NCBI GenBank assembly: GCA_001830245.1
Contig: MIDV01000053.1
Location: 10,900 to 51,466 of the forward strand
DNA from: Lysobacterales bacterium RIFOXYA1_FULL_69_10
GTDB taxonomy: Bacteria; Pseudomonadota; Gammaproteobacteria; Xanthomonadales; Xanthomonadaceae
Reading direction: 5' to 3'
Length of the DNA: 40,567 nt
This document shows, piece by piece, positions 9,542-17,955 of this stretch (position 1 is the stretch's first letter; each line of letters opens with the position of its first letter). The notes under the pieces were generated by a model. It was not told the DNA's origin. It was given only the letters and a program-made list of their open reading frames with translations, and made no database searches. The position numbers and the translations under genes were made by a program.

Positions 9542-10753
9542 TTATTCGGAGTTAGGCCCGGCGTCAGCAACCGCCTCCCACACATGCCCCGCAGGGTCCA
9601 GTTCGGCCGTCTCCATCGTCTGCGCGCGCCAGCCGAAGCCGCAGATGGCCAGGGCGCCCTGGTGGATCGGGTCCAGGCCGAGGGCCTGCTCGATCTGCAC
9701 TTCGTTGATGGCACCGGTGATGAAGGCGCCCAGCCCGGCCTCGGTGGCCGACAGGTACAGGGTCTGCGACAGGTGGCCGGCCTCCAGCGCGACCACGCGG
9801 TAGGCCTTGGCATGGTGCCGGTACTTCCAGAAGGTGCGGTCGAAGCGTGGGGCGAGGATGACCAGCACGTGCGCGTCGGCGAACCAGTGCTGCTGGGCGA
9901 CCATGTCCATGACGAAGTCGCGCAGGCCGTCGCCCTCCCAACTGCGGCCCTCGGGCACCGCCAGCGGTTCCAGTGCGTGCGCGGTGGACTGGTAGTGGTA
10001 CAGGCCCGGCGCCACGCCCTCGACGTGCTGGACGATCAGGTAGCACTCCATCGGGTGCAGCCCGCCGCCGGACGGCACGTTCTTCTTGAGGAACACCAGG
10101 TCGTCGCTGACGCGCACTTCCGCCTGCGCGGCAAACACGCGCTGCAGCAGTTGCGAGAACCGTTCGAACGGCACCTTCCGCTGCGCGTCGAAATTGCGGC
10201 AGGTCGCGCGCCGCGCCAGCAGCGCATCGAAGTCGTTGGGAGGGATGCGTGGCAGCCTCACCATGTCGTCCGCCGCGGCGCGCGTGGCCGCCTCGACCGG
10301 CGGTGCGCCCAGCACCTCGCGCATCGCCACCGCGGTTTCGGTGCCGCTGTCCTGCGAGTTCTTGACGGTGTTGACGCCGCTCCAGCGGGTGAAGGCATGT
10401 AGCGTCGCCGCGAGCGGGTGCCAGTAGGTGCCGCGAAGTGCTTCGTCGCGCTGGCGCAGGGCGGCGTGTTCGGCCGCGTCGGTGACCGCTAGGCCGAGGT
10501 CGATCAGCCGCTGCAGGGCGACGGCCGCCTCCGCCTCCAGCGTGTCCGGATCGACCCACTGGGTCGGGCTCAGCGCGCCGAGCAGTTCGCGCTCGGCGGC
10601 ATCGACTTCGACCTCTTCTCCGAGGTGTGGTGCCAACGCTTGCCAACGACGCTGGCGAAGGATGCCATCGCCACCCAGCAGCAGCTCACCCAGATCGAAT
10701 GCGGTGTCCTCCCGGGACTCGAGGAACAGCACTGCGCAACGCCTGATCCGCAT
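9542..10753 (-). CDS. SagB-like nitroreductase-fold dehydrogenase, putative peptide maturation dehydrogenase
   Basis: ATCRNFD, PSGGGLHPMECYLIV, APGLYHYQSTAHALEPL, GAFITGAINEVQIEQALGLD: SagB-type oxidoreductase motifs; start MRIRRCAV with GGGGAG SD. Confidence 0.82.
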   Translation of the reverse strand: MRIRRCAVLFLESREDTAFDLGELLLGGDGILRQRRWQALAPHLGEEVEVDAAERELLGALSPTQWVDPDTLEAEAAVALQRLIDLGLAVTDAAEHAALRQRDEALRGTYWHPLAATLHAFTRWSGVNTVKNSQDSGTETAVAMREVLGAPPVEAATRAAADDMVRLPRIPPNDFDALLARRATCRNFDAQRKVPFERFSQLLQRVFAAQAEVRVSDDLVFLKKNVPSGGGLHPMECYLIVQHVEGVAPGLYHYQSTAHALEPLAVPEGRSWEGDGLRDFVMDMVAQQHWFADAHVLVILAPRFDRTFWKYRHHAKAYRVVALEAGHLSQTLYLSATEAGLGAFITGAINEVQIEQALGLDPIHQGALAICGFGWRAQTMETAELDPAGHVWEAVADAGPNSE

Positions 10754-10839
10754 TACTCCCCCTTTGTATTCCGACGGGCATGCCCCGCTCGCGCATTGTC
10801 GGCCAACCGGGCGGTGCCCGCCCATCAAAGCTCGCGCGG

Positions 10840-10867
10840 TTGTGGGCCTGCAGTGATCCGGTTAGAT
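10840..10867 (+). promoter_or_regulatory. Possible sigma70-type promoter TTGTGG-N16-TTAGAT upstream of the precursor gene
   Basis: Hexamers 16 bp apart, about 46 bp upstream of ATG 10914, in the divergent intergenic region. Confidence 0.35.
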
Positions 10868-10913
10868 TCCGCCGGCCAGCCAAGTGGCTGATGCAACGGG
10901 GAAGGGGAACACC

Positions 10914-11252
10914 ATGACGATGACCGCACCGCTGGAGGCCAGGATCGCCGACCGGCTGTTGGACCTGTTGAGCACGGACGACAGCTTCCGCGATCGCTTC
11001 CAGCGCGATCATCTCTCGGCGCTGGCTGAAATCGGCTACGTGCCCCAGGAGCCCGGTGCGATGACGGCTTGCGGTCTTGCAGTTGCTGCGCAGCCTGAGC
11101 CCTTCGCCGAGTGCAAAGTTCGGCAACTCGCCAGCAAGGAAGTTATTGCAGAGGCGCGAGAGGGCATTAGAAACATGCTCCTCCGAGGACTGGCTCATAC
11201 GACGCCCCAACTCGACGCGCTTTTGCCTAGCGATCAGTTGGCACTCAAGTAG
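10914..11252 (+). CDS. putative RiPP precursor with NHLP-like (nitrile hydratase-like) leader
   Basis: 112 aa; ATG after AACGGGGAAGGGGAACACC SD; leader RIADRLLDLLSTDDSFRDRFQRDHLSALAEIGYVP; then CKVRQLASKEVIAEAREGIRNMLLRGLAHTTPQLDA; between the SagB-like dehydrogenase and the cyclase. Confidence 0.78.
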   Translation: MTMTAPLEARIADRLLDLLSTDDSFRDRFQRDHLSALAEIGYVPQEPGAMTACGLAVAAQPEPFAECKVRQLASKEVIAEAREGIRNMLLRGLAHTTPQLDALLPSDQLALK

Positions 11253-13858
11253 ATTGAGTCGACGGCTTCAGGCCAGTCGCGCCTGAAGTCAGATTCGACC
11301 CGTCGTGCCTCGCCCTCGTCGCCCATTCGACGGAGGGCGAGGGCCTCGGCCTTCCGGGCAAAGTTGCTGTCCGCGACGTTCAGCGCTTGCGTGCACTGCC
11401 CGCAACCGAGCTCCACGTACGCCAAGCCTCTATTCTTCTGAAGCCAGAGTGCATGCTCCCGGGCAGCTTCAAATTCCTTGGCATCGATCGAGGCCCACAA
11501 CAGCGCTACTCGAACCTGATATCGCTCATGCCCGTCAGCCAATGGCTGCAGCAACTCAATGGATCTCTTCGGCTGGCCCGAAAGGCGTAGGGCATCGGCT
11601 CGAATGACCACGACCAGATCCCGCACAGCCGGAATCCGCATCAAACCTTCGTCCGACTCGATCTCGGATACGAATTCGGACTGACGAGGCTTCCCTTCAA
11701 TTCTTTGCCGCAGCATTGCTGCTGCCAGACCCAGAGCGGCATGGTTAACTCGTCCGAGGCCGCCGCTAGTGGCATACGCTGCCGCCGCATCACGCTCCAC
11801 CTTCTCAGCATTGCTGGCACCCGGCTTCGGCATCGCAGCAAGCCATTGCGCGGTTGCCAAGGTGAGGGTCGCGGCATGGGTGTCATGAGGCGTGTTACCA
11901 GGGGCATCACGTAGCCGTGTTGCATGCGCTACGCCCTCGCGCCACTTACCCTGGTCAATTGCCGCAGCCGTGCTGTCTAGGCCAGCATGGCGGTCTGACG
12001 CGCGCAACTTGCTTAAGAGTCGTTCTGCCCTTTCGAAACGGCGACGTGCGGCGTCAGTCGCAGCGAGACGGCGATTTGAGTCGGGAAAGCCCTTCGCGAC
12101 AGCGGTAGAGAAGGCGCGATGCGCCGAATCAAACTCGCCCTTCGCGAGATGCGCTCTGCCCAAGAGATCAAACGCAATTGCTGCAAGATCGTTCTGCGGC
12201 GCAGTGTTACGTACTGCATGTGGTATCGCTTCGTCGAATCGATTCTGCAAGATCATCGCGATGGCGGCATTGCCGTGTGCCGCCCAGTAGTCCGGATAGA
12301 GGGTTGCGAGCTCTATCCAACGTACGGACGACTGGTGCGGTTCATTGAACTCAGCCGCCCAGGCTTCGAGATACAGACGCTCACGCGGTGGCAGGTGATG
12401 CTTAAGCGCCAGTGCCTTGTCCAGAGGCTTCAGTGCTGCGCCAGCGTTGACGTCAGACACATGAGTGCGAACTTGCCCCATCCACGCCAACGCAAATTCC
12501 GGGTCGAGTTCGGTGGCCTGATTGAAATGGCCAAGCGCGGCATCGTAATCACCTGATCCAAGAGCACGCTGGCCAAGTGCGTATGCACGTAGCGCGTCGA
12601 TGTTCTCGGTTGTGGCTTGAGGGAGGGGCATCGAATCTTGCGAAATATTCTTGAATGCCTCACCAAGGTTTGCGCGAAGTGCGCTGGTTACCTTGTCGAT
12701 TGATACGAGCATGGATTGCGTGCCATCACCGTCAGAAGACTCCGCAAACACGGTCGTCTGACTCGCCGGGTCGATCACCTCGGCACTGAACCGCACTCGC
12801 CCGCCCACCTCCGCCACCGTTGGCAGGATCACCGCGCGGGCACCGTCGCGCAGGGCGATTTCCGAGGCGATGTCGCGGTCGATGACGGTGTCGGCGGGCA
12901 GCTGCATGCGCGCCAGGGTGTCGCGGGTCTTGAGGTCGCTGAGCACGTTGACGTGACGCGACTGCTCCAGGCTGATGCGGAAGGCCTGCTCCAGCGACTC
13001 GTCCAGCACGGTCTGGCCGGTGAGGTTGCGCAGGTCGCCGACCACCACCCAGTCGCGCTCGCCGAAGGCGATCGCCGGGGCCGGGCGGGTCACGAACCAG
13101 CCGCCGATGCCGACGGCCACCACCAAGGCCAGTTGCGCGGCCAGCATGGCCGGGCGGCGCCACAGCGGCACGGCGCGCCACGCCTTGGGGCTGTTGGGCG
13201 GCGCGCGCAGCGGGGCGATCCCGGGCTCGCCGACCTCGAAGATTTCCTGCGGCTCGGGCACGCCCTTGAAGCGCCAGCGGCCCAGCGATTTCCAGATCAG
13301 ATGCTGGCCGCGCTCGCCCAGCTCGCGCGCGGCGCGGTGCGCCAGCGGCTCGGCCACGGCCGACAACAGGATCTGCCCGGGCCGTGCCATCGACATCAGG
13401 CGCGCGGCGGTCGGCTTGGCCAGGCCCTCGACCTCGATGGGCTTGGCGCCGACGCGCACGGACTCCTCGCTGTTGCGCCAGGTCAGCACCTCGCCGACGT
13501 GCAGGCCGGCGCGGATCTTGATGTCGATCGAACGCAGCTTGCCGATTTCGCTGAGCCCACGCGCGTAGTCGATGGCGAAGCCGAGGCCGTCGATGGGGCG
13601 TTCGAACAACAGCAGCAGGCCGTCGGAGCGGTCGATCAGGCGGCCGCGCCATTGCTGCTGCAACGTCATCACCAGCCGGTCGTGTTCGCGGAACAGCTGC
13701 GCGGCGCCCTTGTCGCCGAGCACCTCCACCAGGCCGGTGGAGTCGCAGATGTCGGTCAGCAGGATGGTGCGGAGTTGCGGAGCGTCGCCTTCTTCGAACA
13801 TCGCGTCCGCAAAGTGCGCCGGCGTGGCGGTGGACGTGGCGATAGGCGTCGCGCTCAT
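11234..13858 (-). CDS. class III adenylate/guanylate cyclase-like protein with TM segment, TolB-like region and TPR C-terminus (putative peptide modification system cyclase)
   Basis: LRTILLTDICDSTGLVEVLGD...HD...RSDGLLLLFERP...TAARLMSMARPGQILLS; TM ALVVAVGIGGWFV; TPR ALRAYALGQRALGSGDYDAALGHFNQATELDPEFALAWMG. Confidence 0.85.
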   Translation of the reverse strand: MSATPIATSTATPAHFADAMFEEGDAPQLRTILLTDICDSTGLVEVLGDKGAAQLFREHDRLVMTLQQQWRGRLIDRSDGLLLLFERPIDGLGFAIDYARGLSEIGKLRSIDIKIRAGLHVGEVLTWRNSEESVRVGAKPIEVEGLAKPTAARLMSMARPGQILLSAVAEPLAHRAARELGERGQHLIWKSLGRWRFKGVPEPQEIFEVGEPGIAPLRAPPNSPKAWRAVPLWRRPAMLAAQLALVVAVGIGGWFVTRPAPAIAFGERDWVVVGDLRNLTGQTVLDESLEQAFRISLEQSRHVNVLSDLKTRDTLARMQLPADTVIDRDIASEIALRDGARAVILPTVAEVGGRVRFSAEVIDPASQTTVFAESSDGDGTQSMLVSIDKVTSALRANLGEAFKNISQDSMPLPQATTENIDALRAYALGQRALGSGDYDAALGHFNQATELDPEFALAWMGQVRTHVSDVNAGAALKPLDKALALKHHLPPRERLYLEAWAAEFNEPHQSSVRWIELATLYPDYWAAHGNAAIAMILQNRFDEAIPHAVRNTAPQNDLAAIAFDLLGRAHLAKGEFDSAHRAFSTAVAKGFPDSNRRLAATDAARRRFERAERLLSKLRASDRHAGLDSTAAAIDQGKWREGVAHATRLRDAPGNTPHDTHAATLTLATAQWLAAMPKPGASNAEKVERDAAAAYATSGGLGRVNHAALGLAAAMLRQRIEGKPRQSEFVSEIESDEGLMRIPAVRDLVVVIRADALRLSGQPKRSIELLQPLADGHERYQVRVALLWASIDAKEFEAAREHALWLQKNRGLAYVELGCGQCTQALNVADSNFARKAEALALRRMGDEGEARRVESDFRRDWPEAVDSIYLSAN

Positions 13859-13861
13859 GGC

Positions 13862-14920
13862 TCAGGCGGTGGTGGCCGCCGGCTCCTGCCATTCGACGCG
13901 GCCACCGCCCAGCCGCTTGGCGCGGTACAGCGCGCCGTCGGCCAGCGCGTACCAGTCGTTCCAGTCCAGCTGCGGGTCCACCAGCGCGGCGCCCACGCTG
14001 AGCGGACAGATGGTCGGTGCGCTGTGGTGGTCTTCGCTCAATTCCATCAGTTGGCGCGCGGTGCGCACGATGTATTCGGCAAAGCGCATCACCTCGTCTT
14101 TGGTCGCGGCGGTGACCAGCAAACAGAACTCGTCGCCACCGAGGCGGCAGGCGATGTCGTCCGGGCCAGACACGGCGCGCAGGATGGATGCAACGCTCTG
14201 CAGCACGCGGTCGCCGACCAGGTGGCCGTGGTCGTCGTTGACCTGCTTGAAGCGGTCGCAATCCACCAGGATCAGGCCGAGCGCTTCGGGCATGCCGATG
14301 GCGCGGCTTTCCTGCAGGTGCAGGTTGAGGCCACGGCGGTTGTACAGGCCGGTGAGGTCGTCGGTGCGGACCATCTCCTCGGTCTGGTTGAGCTGGGTGG
14401 TGGTGGCGTGCAGGTGGTCCAGCGCAGCCTGCAGGTCGTGGTTGCGGCGGCGCAGGCGGCGGATCAGGCCCTGCTCGTTGGCGACCACGCGCATGATGGC
14501 GCGGCGCAGGAAGTACGACACCAAGCCCGGGTCGCGGTCGACCAGGCGCTCGAACTCGCTGTTGGACAGCTCCAGCAGCGCGCCGTCCATGGTGACGGTG
14601 GCGTCGGCGCTACGGGCGTGGTCGCCGATCAGCAGGCCGAGCTCGCCGAAGAATTCGCACGAGCCCAGGCGCTTGGCGAGCAGGTCGTCACCGAAGTCGA
14701 GTTCGACCTCGCCACTGGCGACGACGTACATCGTGGTGCCCGGGTCGCCACGGCGGAACAGGACCTCGCCCGCGACGACGCGGCGCTCGCGGCCGAGCCG
14801 CGCGAAGAGGTCGAATTCGGCGGATGTGAGCACGGCGGCCACCAGGTTCGTGGGCCCGACGACAGGGTCCGGGGCGGTCTGGTCAGGAGCCGTCATGCGC
14901 ACCACATTGTCGCGACTCAT
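13862..14920 (-). CDS. cyclic nucleotide-binding domain plus GGDEF diguanylate cyclase
   Basis: VLFRRGDPGTTMYVVASGEVELDF...CEFFGELGLLIGDHARSADATV (cNMP fold); DDLTGLYNRRG...RLGGDEFCLLV (GGDEF); MSRDNVVR start with GGAGCGGGG SD. Confidence 0.92.
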   Translation of the reverse strand: MSRDNVVRMTAPDQTAPDPVVGPTNLVAAVLTSAEFDLFARLGRERRVVAGEVLFRRGDPGTTMYVVASGEVELDFGDDLLAKRLGSCEFFGELGLLIGDHARSADATVTMDGALLELSNSEFERLVDRDPGLVSYFLRRAIMRVVANEQGLIRRLRRRNHDLQAALDHLHATTTQLNQTEEMVRTDDLTGLYNRRGLNLHLQESRAIGMPEALGLILVDCDRFKQVNDDHGHLVGDRVLQSVASILRAVSGPDDIACRLGGDEFCLLVTAATKDEVMRFAEYIVRTARQLMELSEDHHSAPTICPLSVGAALVDPQLDWNDWYALADGALYRAKRLGGGRVEWQEPAATTA

Positions 14921-15038
14921 CCCCCGCTCCCACTGGCTCAGTTCACACCTGCTCGAAACTGAACAGGCTGTGAAGCGGAGCATAGCACCAGACCTCCAGA
15001 CAACGCGGTCTGGAGGGGGTGCCGGCCATTACGGCCCG

Positions 15039-15524
15039 TCAGCCTCCGCCGCAGCCCCGGCCCTCGCTGCAGACGGAGCCGCGCTGCCAGGCGCGGTTGG
15101 CCTCCTCGCGCTTGCGCTCCCTCTCCGCCACCGTCATGCAGACACGGGTGATGCGGTTGCTGCCGATGGTCTTCTCGCGCGTGCAGACGAGGCGCTCCTG
15201 CTCGGCGTCCTCCAACGTTGCGCGGATCCACTCCAGCGTGTTGATCGCCTCGGTGCGACCGTCTTCGTCCAGGTCCAGCAGCGTGTCCCGGCCCTCGATG
15301 AGCGCAAGCAGGCGGTCCTGTCGCTGGACCAGTTCGTTGCGCTCGCGCTTGGACAGGCCGCTGTAGGCGTCATCGCCATCCAGCACGTCCAGCCGGATTT
15401 CCTCCTGCTGCTCGCGGATTTCATCGAACTTCAGTTCGGCGTTGCCGTTGGCAAGCGCGATCGAGACGGGGGCCAGGGCCAACAGGCACAGTACGGCCCA
15501 ACGTGTAGGGGACTTCATTCGCAT
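15039..15524 (-). CDS. secreted Cys/Gly-tail protein, paralog 2
   Basis: MRMKSPTRWAVLCLLALAPVSIALANG signal; LLDLDEDGRTEAINTLEWIRATLEDAEQERLVC; tail QRGSVCSEGRGCGGG; AGGAGAGAAG SD. Confidence 0.82.
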   Translation of the reverse strand: MRMKSPTRWAVLCLLALAPVSIALANGNAELKFDEIREQQEEIRLDVLDGDDAYSGLSKRERNELVQRQDRLLALIEGRDTLLDLDEDGRTEAINTLEWIRATLEDAEQERLVCTREKTIGSNRITRVCMTVAERERKREEANRAWQRGSVCSEGRGCGGG

Positions 15525-15735
15525 CTTCTCTCCTGGTGTCTTCTTCAGCTTGACTGCTTGATTGCGGCCACCTGGCGACCGACTGTTGGCGGAAACGAGC
15601 ACTGCCGGCAAGGGCCACGTGAACACTTACCGCGCCCTACGTCCCTAGCAGGTTCAACCTTGCAACGCGATCGGTCGCGACAGCGCACCTGGCGGCCGTC
15701 GCTGCCGGGCGATGCCGCTCACCTCCGCCTGGACC

Positions 15736-16221
15736 CTACCCGCCACCCCCGGACGAGACACACCCGACGCTACAGGGTGACCCCTTCTGCCACGCCCGGT
15801 TGGCATCGTCGCGCGCCCGCCTCCGCTCCGCCACCGTGTGGCAAACCCGGACCACGCGATTGCTGCCCACGCGTTTTTCGCGGTTGCAGATCAGCCGCTC
15901 CATCTCCGCGTCGTCCAGCTTGGCGCGGATCCACTCCAGAGAATTGATGGCGTCGGTACGGCCGTCCTCATCCAGGTCAAGCAATGTCTCCTTGCCTTCG
16001 ATCAGGGCAAGGAGGCCGTCCTGGCGCTGGACCAGCTCGTCACGCTCACGCTTGGAAAGACCGTTGTAGGCGTCGTGGCCCCGAAGCAAGTCGCCCCGGA
16101 TCTGCTCCTGCTGGATCCGGATGTCCTCGAACGACAGTGAGGAGTCGCCACTTGACCATGCGGGTGACGAGATCGCCATGGCCAGCACGGCCGCAAGCAT
16201 CCTGACAGAAAACATACGCAT
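15736..16221 (-). CDS. secreted Cys/Gly-tail protein, paralog 3
   Basis: MRMFSVRMLAAVLAMAISSPAWSSG signal; LLDLDEDGRTDAINSLEWIRAKLDDAEMERLIC; tail QKGSPCSVGCVSSGGGG. Confidence 0.82.
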   Translation of the reverse strand: MRMFSVRMLAAVLAMAISSPAWSSGDSSLSFEDIRIQQEQIRGDLLRGHDAYNGLSKRERDELVQRQDGLLALIEGKETLLDLDEDGRTDAINSLEWIRAKLDDAEMERLICNREKRVGSNRVVRVCHTVAERRRARDDANRAWQKGSPCSVGCVSSGGGG

Positions 16222-16298
16222 GAACCTTCCCCTAATCACGGGCGGTCTTCCCAATTACTCCCTTGGGAACGGCAGGTCAACTTTGGGCCACACCGGAC

Positions 16299-17618
<1,320 letters not shown>

Positions 17619-17653
17619 GGCGGTGTCCTCGTGGTGGGCGTGGGCGGGTTTTT

Positions 17654-17938
17654 GTAGGAGCGGCTTTAGCCGCGATCGTGGGTTGGCGTGGCTGCTTGGT
17701 GCGGTGTTCGCGGCTGAAGCCGCTCCTACAGGGGTGGTCTGCTTTTCTGTAGGAGCGACGTAAGTCGCGATCGGGAGTCGGTGCGTGCGCTGGTCGTCGG
17801 AGTAGCGCGGTCGCGACTTACGTCGCTCCTACAAAGGTTTGTGGTGTCGGCTCGGGTTTCGTGGGAATGGCTTCAGCTGCGATCTTGGGTTGGCGTGGTT
17901 GCGGTGGGGCGGTGTTCGCGGCTGAAGCCGCTCCTGCA
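17654..17938. repeat. Array of three BIME-like elements (type A, type B, type A)
   Basis: GTAGGAGCGGCTTTAGCCGCGATC/TTCGCGGCTGAAGCCGCTCCTACA, then TGTAGGAGCGACGTAAGTCGCGA/TCGCGACTTACGTCGCTCCTACA, then degenerate A pair. Confidence 0.92.
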
Positions 17939-17955
17939 AAAAGGTCTCGTGCCGG

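Noticed and set aside
9542-10753. Canonical TOMM (azole) cluster interpretation
   Set aside because: A SagB-like dehydrogenase is present but no YcaO/cyclodehydratase is recognisable in the window, so a standard TOMM assignment is not supported.
11234-13858. Whole-cassette acquisition on a mobile element
   Set aside because: No integrase, transposase, tRNA or direct-repeat boundary seen, and the composition shift covers only part of two genes; local recombination fits better.
12716-14962. 748-aa plus-strand ORF antisense to cyclase and GGDEF genes
   Set aside because: Same high-GC antisense artefact; the minus-strand frames carry recognisable cyclase, cNMP and GGDEF motifs.
17654-17938. Possible CRISPR array from repeated units between aceA and aceB
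   Set aside because: Units are inverted hairpin pairs of two families with irregular spacing and no cas genes; they fit REP/BIME elements.
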